From: Amoebidium appalachense
Lineage: Eukaryota; Ichthyosporea
Direction: 5' to 3'
Assembly (NCBI GenBank): GCA_963693365.1
Contig: CAVNZM010000004.1
Span: 4,898,001 to 4,962,000 of the forward strand
Length of the DNA: 64,000 nt
Shown here in pieces: positions 49,213 to 64,000 of the stretch; within the stretch, counting starts at the first letter, position 1, and every line of letters begins with the position of its first letter. Position numbers and translations under genes: made by a program. The notes under the pieces are model-generated. The model was not told the origin of the DNA. It worked only from the letters and a program-made list of their open reading frames with translations, and ran no database searches.

Positions 49213-50579
49213 TCCAGGCCCCCCAACGTGTGTGGTGTGACTGAAACACATGCGGTTGAGATTCCCTGCGCGACAGTGAACCAACGAATGACATATATTG
49301 ATGTAATGATTACCACAAGTGGATGGCCTAGCTGAGGCCTGATCCCAGAGCTCAGAGTACATGTACGGCCGTCACCAGTGATCATGAGCGGGCCTCAGCT
49401 GAGTCAGACACGGAGGTGCACACGATCTTATCATCGTCCATTAAAACATCAACGTTTTACCTGGGCCCCATGGCTGCAGATTGAGTTGGCCTTTCAAAAT
49501 CTGTGAATGTTTCAGTCAGAAACACTCCATTTTAGTTTCTACGAATCAAAAAGAAAGCCGGATTATACTTCTCCATTTACAATACACAAGCTTGCACAAC
49601 ATAACCCTCGGCTTGTGTCAGTTTGAAAGTGAATCAACAGTTCATTGGTCACTAAAACACGCACATGTTTCGATCGGTGCAAGGTCACGGCATTATAATG
49701 GCGTTGTTTTGATTTGCTAAACGCGCACCCTGAACAGGTCACGTGATCTGAGTCGTACGTCTCTCGCCTTGAAATTCGAGCCAACAAACAAAACAGCGAC
49801 GTGATCACACCATATATCGGTGGAAGAAAGCCTATGCTGTAACAACAAACAACCCGAAGTTAATTATTACTTTCAAATCATTACAAACACCGCAATAGAA
49901 GATATATACATATATTACTTTGCTGTGTGTTTAATTTTTTTTTTTGCCCTTTTTGCAGGGCTCCGGGTGAGCGCGCGGATCACGTTGAGCAAAAGCAGGC
50001 CTGTGACCTTTCTCTCGCAATCTTTTGCCTCTGTTAGTGAGCCTCAATTAGCGTAATGATTGGAGCCGTAAGCGGCCTGGAGCCGAACAAAGCAACCACC
50101 ACATGTTTCGTGACTTTGAGAAACTGAAACTTCCACACAGACTCACAGCTAATTAGTGATGTTTTTTCGTTTTCTTCTTGTACATACACGCTCGTCGAGC
50201 TCGAGATAATCTCTTTGTTTTGCCCTTCGGAAGGAGTTTTTTAAAGGAATTCTAGGCACAGAATAAATAGCTAACTGCCAAATGAGATAGGAATATGAAT
50301 TAAGGGGAATTTAGATAGCATTCATTCAAAGGGCTTTCAGAGTGTAGGCCTGGATGTGCACTAGAAAAGAGAGTCAAACGAGCTTTCTGTGCAGCAGACA
50401 AAAAGATTCAAAACCTAGCAACTGTGCAGGCCAGACCTAATAGGTGTGCAGCTCATACCAATATTACCATCCCGGTAACACATTTCGTGGTTATAACAGA
50501 CAGAAACACGTTTCAAAGACTTCCAAATTCGAGTTCCTCTAAGTAATATCCTTGGGGATCGACCGATTCGAAAAGAAAA
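49213..50579. promoter_or_regulatory. Unique region upstream of the candidate gene at 50580
   Basis: AT-rich, non-repetitive, with an E-box/CCAAT-type word set (TCACGTGATC at 49739, ATTGG at about 49644). No coding sequence seen. Promoter role is inferred from position only. Confidence 0.3.
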
Positions 50580-51296
50580 ATGCTCGAAGGAAACAGCACA
50601 CACGCAGCTCCCCAAGAGGGTGAGGGAAACGACATCCTTTCTCGTTCATTGAGTTCAGGTTCTGCAGTTCTCGTTTCGTCTGCCGAGAAGTCCCCCGTTG
50701 CTTCCCTCCGACAAAGCCCACACAGGAAAGAAAGAGCCCGTTCACTCGTTGTGGAGGTCGCAGGGGAGAAAACAGGCGAGAAGGGTGTGTATAGGTCTGG
50801 AAGGATCTTGCTGCGTGCGGCTTCAACAAACAACAGCATGGGGCAGGTAAGTTTTTTTGGGTGTGTGGACAGCTCAGTTGCTTAATGTTGCACGGTGATG
50901 CACATACCATGCACTGCAAAAACCATGCAGAAACATCCAGAAAACAATGTTCCAGAAATATTCTCGTTTTCCTCTAGTAAGTTGACAGCGCGGATGAAGT
51001 GTCCTGCAACGTAAAAAAATACGATAAGTTCGTAGTTACCAGGAAAGTCGCATTTGAAACGTCACTATACGACTACAAACGTTGACTGTGCGTAAAAGCT
51101 CCATGATGCTGGCAGGGAAAATGAAGTAAACAACTAAAAAAAAAGGACTGACACGCGCACATGCTATTGGATATTAAACCGGCACACACAAATAGATTAC
51201 TGCTAGAACACTCCACACACACAAACACAGCCACACACTGCTTGGCACACACACGCACACACACATACTAAGTACACACACACAAGCACAGACACG

Positions 51297-51373
<77 letters not shown>

Positions 51374-51516
51374 GCGCGTGCGCGCGCGCGCGTGCACATA
51401 CAGGCGGTCAGGCAGACAGACAGGTGCGCGCCCGTGCACGCGCGTGTGCATGTGTACACGTGCCCGTGTGCATGGATACAGGCACGCACACTCACACGCA
51501 CGCACGCACACGCACG

Positions 51517-51613
<97 letters not shown>

Positions 51614-52041
51614 TGACAGGCACACACACGCACACACACACACATAATACACGGCCATCCTGCCACACACACGGGCGTGTGTGTGTGTGCGCGCGCACAC
51701 ACACACACACGCACACACACGTGCTCACACAAAATCATACACGGCCATATTGCCACACACAAACACACACGCACACGCACACGCACAGGACACGCACACA
51801 CACACACACACATACACACACGCACACACACACACACACACACAGGCACACACACAAAAACCCTCCGCGGAGCTGCGTGTAACCCCTTCTCCCCCCCCCC
51901 CCCCCCCCCTCCCCCTCCCCCCCCCCACACACACAGTAACACAGTTTCAAGACACAAACACATATGATCACTCACATGTCACCATGAACAGCCACCACTC
52001 CTACTCCCTTCCCCCCCCCCCCCCCCCTACTCCCCTTCCCC

Positions 52042-52072
<31 letters not shown>

Positions 52073-52225
52073 AGCCCTGCATTGACCTCATGCTCAGAAT
52101 CAACATGATCTGCAAGACAACATCTCGCAGCGGCGTTTTTCAATCCGTTAAATTCTTCTTTTTCTTTTTTTTTTTACAATGACCCATTCATCCAAGAGCA
52201 AACACAATGTTCACTTGCTGACTTT

Positions 52226-52270
<45 letters not shown>

Positions 52271-52490
52271 ACCCCTCCCGGCCCCCTCCCACCCCGCTAC
52301 CCCTTAGCCTTCACCACAGAGAGACCTCACCACGACGACGGAGGCGCACGCATCAGTCTTCACCGATTCGTTTTCTGATTGGTCCGAAAACGACAGCGAC
52401 GGGTTCACCTCACACCCCGGGTCCCCCCACAGCCCTGTAGACAAAGCACATAGGCACAGGCGTAAAAAAAAAAAAAAGTTTCCAAGATAA
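50580..52490 (+). CDS. Candidate two-exon gene, Ser-rich protein with a basic tail, unknown function
   Basis: Exon 1 50580-50846: ATG first in a frame closed upstream by TAA, 89 codons ([16 protein letters not shown]...), ending AACAGCATGGGGCAG before a consensus GTAAGT. Exon 2 52320-52490 after [32 protein letters not shown], then an acidic [11 protein letters not shown] stretch and a Lys/Arg tail ([13 protein letters not shown]), stop TAA. Both junctions are phase 0, giving 145 aa. The intron is built like those of the known genes: CA arrays and a C run before the acceptor. No family recognised. Predicted disordered; the basic tail could be a nuclear signal. An antisense frame (50513-50839) also exists. 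Extra exons between the two would not be visible to me. Confidence 0.4.
51310..51610. repeat. (CA)n and (CG)n arrays
   Basis: (CA)n 51311-51358 runs into (CG)n 51359-51390, followed by CA/CG mixed words and a second (CA)n 51524-51606. The alternating purine-pyrimidine block can adopt Z-DNA. Confidence 0.95.
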
Positions 52491-53187
52491 AATTAGGAAT
52501 GGAACGCTCTCCCCTCGGCCCGGGTCTGTGTCTAGCGCTAAGATTGTGGCTGGGGCGCAGATGCAGGAACGTGATCCGATAAGTGATGCCAGTGCAACAA
52601 TTATTGGCGCTTGAAAATTGTGAAATTTGTAGTTTGTTTAGGATGGTGTTTTGTGTTTTTGCGTTATTGTGATATGTAGAGGTGTGTGCAAGACGTTGGG
52701 TGGGTGGGTAGGTGGCAAATGCCTGTTATCATACTAGGTAGGTATAGTTGTTTTTTAAAGAAAAAACAAAATTATCTACTTGTTCGCTGGTGTGATTGTA
52801 TCCGCACAAATCAACGTTTATGTCTTTAGATACATAATCAGAACTAGAGATCTCAGTACTACCAGAGCACCCCACTCCTCGACTTGTGTGCACATTGTAT
52901 TCGATTGCAAGGTTACACACCAATGTAGCAAACACAGCCACGTTTGATGTGAACATAATAATGTGAAACTTTCAAATGATCCTGAAACAGATGGCAGGTT
53001 ATAAGGCTTGGCAAGCGTTGAAGGGAAACGAATTGCTTGTCACTTGAAACGGGGTAGGCCGGGTTGGGTTTGGTGGTGTGTACATGCACTTTGGACGAGG
53101 GTGAGGTGGGGTGGGGTGGGTGGGTGGGTGGGTGGTGGACCCACTGGTGGTTGTCACAGTGGTGGTGGTGGTGGTGGTGGTGGTGGT

Positions 53188-53236
<49 letters not shown>

Positions 53237-55013
53237 GGGGATGGAGGGAGGGGGGGACAAGCAACGAGATACAGTATGGGGTGCATATCGTTTGACAAGA
53301 AAACGCAGCAAACTTTAAGAAAATCAATTCTCACTGAAGTGAAATCTGTGAATGGTTGCTGCATTATCTCAAGACCGCCTGTTGCGTGTTAACCCTATAG
53401 CCAAGTCGGGGTTGGGTGCACGCACATGGTGGCGTCATAATTGCATCACTGGAATGAACCACAAACCGTCATGTATAGGTACTATGTTGTTTGTGTATCT
53501 GCTTCGTACTACATAGTACTAGCGAAATTCAATCATGTCGAAGGTACTAAAACAGGCGCAGTGTGCATGCGCATGAAGAACGATGTCAGCTCTGCAGGTG
53601 TAAGTGGTGTGCGGCAAATTATACACGTGCACTAGATCATGCATGTGTGTGCACGTGCCGACCTGTGTATGTGGCGCAGCCAATTGCACTGAATATGTGC
53701 GCCTGTGTGGGAATGGATAAGTATGCCCATGTGCAGAGGATAAGGCGAAGGTGTGTGTGTGTATGTGCACGTCTGCTGTAGTGGGTGTGTGTGTGCGCGC
53801 CCGCGTGTGTTGCGTGACATGTGGATGTGCGCCCGTGTGGGTGAGTAATTAGGTGTACGTGTGTACGTGTTGGTGGACCGGGTGGTGGTGTGGATGCGTG
53901 CGTGGTGTCGTGGTGGTGGTGGTGGAGGGGAGGGGGGGGGGGGGGGGGGAGGAGGGGGGGAGGGGAAAGGGGGGTGGGGTGGGGGGAGGGAGGGGAGGGG
54001 CAGAGGGGCAGAGTAGTTGGTGGTGCTGTACGTATATGGTCATGTCCGAGTTTGCTACCACTTGCTAGCAAATTTGTGTTCTCCTCCACATTACCGCCGA
54101 TAAAAACCCCGCCACGGTTAGATGGGTGTGTATCACGGTCATGTGTCATGTGCGCACGTGGGTTATATTAAGTTGCATATGTGAATAGGTTGTGCATGGA
54201 ATGTGCATTAGTGAGGAAACAACTTTGGTGGGGGGAGATAGAGAGGTGTGGTAGGAAGATCTGTGCGAGCATGGAAGGATGGTGTCGAGTATAAGGACGG
54301 ACATGGGGAGAGGGGAGGGGAGGGGGGTGGAGGGAGGGGGGAGGGGGGCGGATAGGGGTACACGGTACGAAGTTACACTATGAGACACAAGGTGCAGGAC
54401 ACAGGCAAAGGCAAACATTCAAGTATGCAACATCAGCAACACGCTCAGTATCCAAAATAAGCAGAGCCCATTCTCAGAGGGGGCCCCAAAGAAGGGAGAA
54501 GGGGTAGGGAGGGAGGGAGGGAAGGGTGGGCGGGTGGGCGGGCGGGGGCGAGGGGGGGAGGGGGGGAGGGGGGGGGGGGGGGGGGGGGGAGGGGGCAACA
54601 AAGACACAGTTACGGTATATAAGGAGTTTTTAATTATCGGCATATGGTCGACTGCAATATATGCAATTCATACGTGTTAGCTGTAATGTCCCCGGGCATT
54701 GTAGCATGCCGGGCAACCACAGGTGCTAAAATCTCTTCTCTCGTTGTTATCCCCCTTAACCCGTGTATCCTTGTGGTATGATTCTACTTTCACCCATCAA
54801 GGAATACACCGGGAAGGGAACATTTTCCGCACATACAGTAAGAAAAATACAAAAAAATAGATAAAATACGAATGTACCAGCGAGGGAATCCATCACATCT
54901 CAATACAAGCACAATTCCTAGCTCGCCATCACAAGGGACATTTGAGCCCACGGGGAGAGGGGTCCATATTAAACTTTCAGCGAAAAATTCAAATTTCATA
55001 CAAAATTTCCATT
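52491..55013. other. Unique and G-rich sequence, no recognised gene
   Basis: GGT and G runs at 53160-53236, 53930-54000 and 54490-54595. The remainder is unique without a convincing frame. 54780-55013 is the 3' flank of PCNA. Confidence 0.5.
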
Positions 55014-58390
<3,377 letters not shown>

Positions 58391-58426
58391 TTTTTCGCGG
58401 CACTCCTCCCGCGAAAATCCAATTGG
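58391..58426. promoter_or_regulatory. Inverted E2F-like pair plus CCAAT box
   Basis: TTTTTCGCGG (58391-58400) and its inverse CCCGCGAAAA (58408-58417), followed by CCAATTGG (58419-58426). E2F/DP factors bind TTTSSCGC and drive S-phase genes such as PCNA in animals and plants. The pair stands 1.4 kb before the PCNA ATG, which would fit a promoter upstream of a 5'-UTR intron. Confidence 0.45.
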
Positions 58427-58984
58427 AGTACCCGTGCGGGGGGTTTAGAAACATACACCCTGATTTCTGAAGGAGATTAGTCGCTCTCTCGTACTTAACG
58501 GTTGCTAGCATGGGCCCATACCTACGTCACGGCTTAGGGCGCAAGATCGTTGTGCTAAGTTGCTCACCTTCGGTAAACCTTCCAAAGGTGGGCGGGTGGA
58601 CGTGGCCGGTGCCGGTGGGTGGGTTCATATATCACAATAGGAAGGTGGGGGAGTACGGGGTAGGGTTGGGGGGGGGGGGGGGGGGGGGGGGGAATAGGGA
58701 AGGGAGGGCCTTTAGGCGGATAACACCAAGTTAGCCTCGGAGCCGCCTATTCCACACACACACACACACACACACAAACATCTATCGGTCCCCATGCGTT
58801 TGCTTTGCTTTGGGAAGATCGTTTGCAAGAGCAAAAACGGTTCGTGCAGTAAACGTGCCGAGTTGGGTACATAGGAAAGCGGCCAAACGTTCTTCTTTAT
58901 TTATGGTATCCCTCCCCGTTACAGGCATACAAGGTTACAGAGCAACTTGTTTACTTGAGGCTTTAGCATTGCAGTACACACATG

Positions 58985-59018
<34 letters not shown>

Positions 59019-59589
59019 GAGGGAGGGAGAGAATATTATATAAACTAGTTACAGTACCTAAGGAGTTTTTAATGAGAAAATGCAAACAAGAAATAGTCTT
59101 CATTGTACCTTCGAGAACTTTTCAGGTGTCTCCTCCATACACAATATGCTCTACCTGCATCATAAACACCACATTTATATCAAGGGCAACCATTTATACA
59201 AAGGTTGTGACTGTGAGCGTGTCGGCTTTTGTGTGTGCATGTGTGACACGCGCGTGTGTTTGAGCGATAGTAGAAGAAAAGAGTAATAGTAAATAATGAT
59301 GAGAAAGAAAGAGTAATAGCAATTAATAGTAAGAAGGGAGGGGTAGGGTGAGTAGGTGGAGGTCTCTCTACTTTCTTTCCAAGCTTCCGTCAGGGAGGGA
59401 GGGAGGGAGGAAGGGAAGGAGGGAGGGAGGGAGGGAGGGAGGGAGAAGGGAGGGTAGGCGAGAGGGAGAGGGAGAGGAAGAGGGGAGAAGAAAGGGAGAG
59501 AGAGCGGGAAAGGGAGAGAGAAGGATAGACAGGAGAGGGGGGGGGGGGGGGAGGATGGAGGCAGGGAAAGACGGGGGGGGGGGGGGGAA

Positions 59590-59622
<33 letters not shown>

Positions 59623-60764
59623 AAGGAGGGAGGGAGGGAGAAAGGGTGTGTGTGTCCAAGAGGGAGAGAGGGAGCGGGGGGGGAAGGGGGGGGGGGGGGG
59701 AGGGAAGAGAAAGGAAAGAGAGAGAAGGAGGGTGAGAGAGAAGTGTGTGTCTCTGTGTGTGTCTAAAGCAAAACCACCTTCATGCATCAGTAAATAATTG
59801 AAGGGAAAAGAGGGTGCAGGTTGGTGCAGGCATATCGCCCGGTTCATCCTATTTGCTCAGAGCCTGTATGTATTAACCACAGTGTTAGCACTCTGCACCA
59901 TATCCTACTTTTTTTTTTTTTTTTTTTTTAAAGAACTTTTTTTTTACCACTACATATACAATTACGCGCGCACGTACACCTACCACTACACACACACACA
60001 GACACACACACACACACACACGCGCGGGCACGCACACGCACACGCACATACACACAGACAACACACTCGCAAACATACTCAAACGTTCAAACACACACAC
60101 ACACGGATACATAATCTCACCCAAATGCGTGCGAGTGCACACACATTCACGTGCACGTAGACCCATCACAATAGACACACATGTACATCCACACGTGCGT
60201 GCGTGCACACTCACACACCAACATATGCATCGTTGAACAAACACGTACACACACACACACACACATGCACATACACACCTACCCACACATCCACCCACAC
60301 ATCCACCCACACCCACCCACCCACTCACACCCACCCACCCACCCACACATATATTCACTCACCTACCCACCCACCCAACCACACCAAGTCCCCCCTCCCC
60401 AATCCTCCCACTTCCCTCCCTCCCCTCCCCCCCGCCCCCCCTCCTCCCCCCCCCCCCCCCCCCCCGGCCCCCACCCACCCGCACCCGCACCCCCTAAACC
60501 CCCTCCCTCCCCCACACACACACCCGCCTCCCCCCCATCCCAACCCACACCCACTCCCCCATCCCCCCCATGAACACCCACCCCCCACGCACACCCACTC
60601 CCCCCCCCCCCCCCCCCCCCTTTAAACCCATACAACCCCCCCCCCCCCCTCCCTTCACCCATTCAGCATACCCCCCCCCCCCCCCTAACCCCTCCACCCC
60701 CACCCACACCCCTTGCCAACCCACACCCAGCCACCACCCCCCAACACACCAACATCCCCCCCAC
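58427..60764. other. Unique, GA-rich and CA-rich sequence between PCNA and the macro-domain gene
   Basis: G runs at 58669 and 58985. GA/GGGA array 59390-59740, T run 59909-59929, CA arrays 59990-60360, C-rich 60390-60760. A possible last exon of the macro gene starts at 59863 on the minus strand (acceptor CATACAG, stop TGA at 59857). No other gene seen. Confidence 0.5.
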
Positions 60765-61069
60765 CTTGTCTGCAGCACAAAGCAGTCCAACACAGCCTCA
60801 TAGCTCTGCCTCAGTAGGGCACACCCCATGTCGTAGTCTCCCTCCAGACAGTCCGGTCTCATCGGGTTCATGTTGGGCCCTGCACAGAAACAAAAAAACA
60901 TCTGTTAGGAAAGACTTATTCTAGAATGAGTGTTGGGAGTCCCCCTCCCCCCCCCCCCCCCCCCCCCCCCCCCCCGCCCCTCCCTTCCCCCGACACACAC
61001 ACACAAACACCCTCCCCACCCTGCCTCACTTACACACACACAAACCATCACAAGCACGACATAGAAGCA

Positions 61070-61100
<31 letters not shown>

Positions 61101-61225
61101 GGGGGGGGGGGGGGGGGGGGAGCATGCACACAATGCACGCACACAAGCACACACCAGAACCATGCACACACACACAAACGCACGCACGCACACACGCAAG
61201 CACACACACACGTGCACACACGGAT

Positions 61226-61303
<78 letters not shown>

Positions 61304-61442
61304 CTCCCACCCAAATATGAGTACAACTTACCAACCACATTGATCACACACTGCACTCCTTCACTCACACGCAGAGGGGAATCATCTGGTAGGTTGACCG
61401 GATAGGCCACACCAGTCTTGGCCGTTTTGTATCTGCAGTAGT

Positions 61443-61506
<64 letters not shown>

Positions 61507-61894
61507 CGCGCGCGCGCACGCGCGTGCGCGCCCACGAGTTCGTGCATGGCTGTATGTGAGTGAGTGTGTGTGAAATGGTGTGTTTGTGAGCGAGTGAGTG
61601 AAGGAGTGAGTAAGTGTATGTGTGTGCATGTGTGCATGTGTGTGTGTGTGTGTGTGTGTGAGGGTAAGTTGGTGACTCTGTGTGTGTGTGTCTAAGTGTG
61701 GGAGTGCGAGTACGCAAGTATGTTTGCATATGTGTGCATGTGTAGTATGTGTAGATGTGTATGTGCGTGCGTGCGTACACGTATATGGCATGTGCCTCTG
61801 TATGTGTTTGTGTCTCTGTGTTCGTCTTTTTGTGCGTGTCTGTGTGCGGGCACACACACACGTATGCAGATGTGCATGTGGCCATTTTCCAACA

Positions 61895-61975
<81 letters not shown>

Positions 61976-62506
61976 GTCCCTTGCCAGCTGCTCCAGTGCG
62001 GGGCCAGCAGCATTGTGCACTGATTGGTTGGTACCACCCCCCCGGCCAAGAAACCGCCAGTTGGTTGGGTTGACAATGTACCTGAGCAGCCCCATGATAT
62101 GATTGGGTGTGTGTGTGTATTTGTGTGTGTGTGTGTGTTTGGGGGGGGGGGGGGAAGGGGGGGTGGGTGGAAGTCTTAGAAGTTGAAGAAGGGGGAAGGA
62201 AGGGGAGGGGATGAGGGGGGGGGGGGGGGGGGGGGGAAGGGGGGTGGGTGGAAGTCTTAGAAGTTGAAGAAGGGGGAAGGAAGGGGAGGGGATGAGGGGG
62301 GGGGGGAAGGGGGGCCGGGAGGGAGGAGGGGGTGCGGGAGGTGGGGGGGGGGGGGGGGGGGGGGGAGACCACAAGGAAAGGCATAAGGAAGGGGGGGTCG
62401 AGGGGAAGGGGGGGGGGGGGGGGGGTGTATAGGAAACCTAGAACAAAACGTGTGTGTGTGAGCAGGTGTGTGTGTGTGTGGGTGGGTGGGTGTGGGTGGG
62501 TGGGGG

Positions 62507-62537
<31 letters not shown>

Positions 62538-64000
62538 TAAGAAATCGGAAGTACGAAACACGATACAACAATTCGGAAGAGGAGATACGGGGCAGAGGGT
62601 AAAGGCATATGGGGGCAAACAACAGCAAACGACATTCATGAAGAAAGGAAGAGATAAAGGGCAAGCGTACGACAGACTATCCTCATGAATAGCCAGCTAC
62701 AGGCATACACAAACCATCATACCTAAACGGACGTTACAATAATTGCACCTCTCTCCCCTTCGACTCCCATTCACCCCCTAAAACACACACAACAGCAGTT
62801 CCAACCACCACCCACCCCTTTCTGTCGTCGCTACGCCAAATGCTGAATATCACCGTGTGGTTGTGCCTGATCGCACCCACATACACAGCACCTTTTTCAC
62901 AGACAGCAAAAATTCCCTTCCCAAACCTTTCCCAACTCCCCCCCTGCCTTTTTCCTCCCCTCCTCTTCCCCCCATTCTCCCCTCCCCCCCACCCCCCTTC
63001 CCCCTTCTCCTCCATCCGCCTTTGGTGCCCCGTCCCGCCTCCCCCCTCTCCCCCTCCTTGCCCCCTTCCCCTGGTGTCTCCCTCCCCCGCCTCGATGATC
63101 CTGCAATAAAAACTGGAGGGAAGAAAGGGGGGGGGGGGGGGGGGGGGGAGGGGGAGGGGAGGAGGGGAGGGAGGGCGAAAAAAGGGGGGGAAAAAAGGAG
63201 GGACGGGAGGGACGCAAAAAACGAAAAGCAGAAAATGCCCATTAATACCCATGGCAGAACACGAAGCATAGGCCACGCACCTGCACGGGTAGCCCACTGT
63301 AGCAAACTTTGTGATGTCTGCACTGACAAACTGCAGCCGTGTATCGTGCAGCCCATGCTCATCGGCGTACTGGGGGGGGAACGGGGGGGGGGGAGGGAAG
63401 GGGGAAGGGTGGGATGGGAAGGGGGGAGGGGGAGAAGGGAGGGAGGGAGGAACACAGTGCGAGGCCCCTAATATCTTCTCCTTATGAATTCAAATCGTCT
63501 GCTCCTTACTTGTCCAGTTTCCCCCTCCTCCTCCCCCCCCCTCCCCCACCCAAAAAAAAAAAAAAAAAAAAAAAAAAAAACACCACCATCACTCCCATCA
63601 ACCACCACCACCTCAGATCCCGTCCTTGAAAGAGCCCTCCCCCTCCCCCCCCCATCCCCCCTCCCCCCGCCCCCCTCCCCCCTTCACTCTCCCTCTCTCC
63701 CCTCCCCTTCCCCCCGGGCGCTGCCCCTGATATCTGCGACCCACCGTTGAAGGAAAAAAAACTAAGAAACAATACTTTCTGACACATGTATGTATACTTT
63801 GTCTCACATGGGAAGGGTTGGGGCGGAGGGGAGAGGGAAGGATATTGCAGTGGACATGAGCAGGGGATGTTTTGCGGAGAATGGAAGAAAAGGGTGGGGG
63901 CGGAGGGAGGAGGGAGGGGGGGGGGGGGGGGGGGGGGGGGAGAGCAACGAAATAATCCCGAGAGAGCATACCTTCTGCATGGCATTGAACACATTTGGCT
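60765..64000 (-). CDS. Macro-domain (ADP-ribose-binding) protein, aprataxin-like/bHLH140-like; 5' incomplete
   Basis: Minus-strand exons 64000-63972 (continues outside), 63369-63281, 62081-61974, 61432-61332, 60879-60765; all GT..AG with agreeing phases. The joined reading shows a macro domain: [14 protein letters not shown], then [20 protein letters not shown] with the Gly-rich ADP-ribose loop, [42 protein letters not shown] and [16 protein letters not shown]. The GPNMNP-RPD wording followed by the D-Y-x(2)-GC-x(2)-LR pattern is what I know from plant aprataxin-like (bHLH140) proteins, which join a P-loop kinase, macro and HIT domains for DNA end repair. The kinase would lie right of the window. 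No HIT exon was found downstream, so either the protein ends after the macro domain (possible final exon at 59863 giving one more residue and a stop) or the exon is not recognised. Function: binds or hydrolyses ADP-ribose derivatives (inferred). Confidence 0.8.
61224..61300. repeat. (CA)n in an intron of the macro-domain gene
   Basis: Begins about 30 bp from the donor at 61331 on the minus strand. The same intron holds a T20-G20 composite at 61075-61120. Confidence 0.95.
61445..61535. repeat. (GT)n running into (CG)n beside a macro-gene exon
   Basis: Starts 13 bp from the acceptor of exon 61432-61332. The CG part (about 61498-61530) is an alternating Z-DNA-type block. Confidence 0.9.
61905..61973. 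repeat. (CA)n whose end is the 5' splice site of a macro-gene intron
   Basis: On the RNA strand, exon 62081-61974 ends GGGACAG and is followed at once by GTGTGTGT..., so the first GT of the array is the donor. Confidence 0.85.
62143..62540. repeat. G runs with a 96-bp tandem duplication
   Basis: The segment GGTGGGTGGAAGTCTTAGAA plus GTTGAAGAAGGGGGAAGG (about 62162 and 62244) occurs twice, each followed by a G run. Lies in an intron of the macro-domain gene. Confidence 0.85.

Noticed and set aside
50513-50839. 108-codon minus-strand frame opposite the candidate exon 1
   Set aside because: No splice signals or family match; the plus-strand reading has an ATG and a consensus donor.

Overview
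The window is nuclear DNA of an intron-bearing eukaryote. The introns have GT..AG borders, and polyadenylation-type AATAAA motifs, LTR and cut-and-paste transposons and heavy simple-sequence DNA are all present. The conserved genes (PCNA of 262 aa with a lysine at position 164, FAD-dependent glycerol-3-phosphate dehydrogenase without EF-hands, a macro-domain protein) fit a unicellular opisthokont or holozoan such as an ichthyosporean. That placement is my inference and is not proven by the sequence. No species is assigned.

Layout. 1-6.2 kb: 3' ten exons of a plus-strand Crypton-type tyrosine recombinase gene (Ndc10-II-like catalytic domain, coiled coil, GCR1_C-type DNA-binding domain). 6.2-12.1 kb: simple repeats, minisatellites and a GC-rich island. 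12.4-14.2 kb: single-exon MFS transporter (MFS1, plus). 14.5-19.4 kb: C/G tracts, a higher-order microsatellite array and a 305-bp palindromic minisatellite. 19.4-24.7 kb: five-exon mitochondrial glycerol-3-phosphate dehydrogenase (minus). 25.5-36.5 kb: retroelement block, in which a 4.4-kb non-coding LTR element with a perfect 5-bp target duplication sits next to the gag start of a decayed Ty3/gypsy element. 37.6-39.5 kb: a TIR element filled with microsatellites. 42.0-43.8 kb: MFS2 (minus), an inverted paralogue of MFS1 with a frameshift. 45.2-49.2 kb: microsatellites, including a ~420-bp ACGC array. 50.6-52.5 kb: a candidate two-exon gene of unknown function (plus). 55.0-57.0 kb: PCNA (minus) with CCAAT/E2F-like upstream sites. 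60.8-64 kb: a macro-domain gene resembling the macro part of plant aprataxin-like/bHLH140 proteins (minus, 5' incomplete).

Genes account for only a small part of the window. Most of it is mononucleotide C/G runs, (CA)n, (GA)n and composites of these. They fill introns right up to the splice sites and are even used as splice sites. The genes do not form an operon-like unit. PCNA, the macro-domain protein and the recombinase are all nucleic-acid or ADP-ribose related, but nothing in the sequence links them. Homopolymer lengths are probably the least reliable bases here, so frameshifts that fall in such runs should be read with caution.
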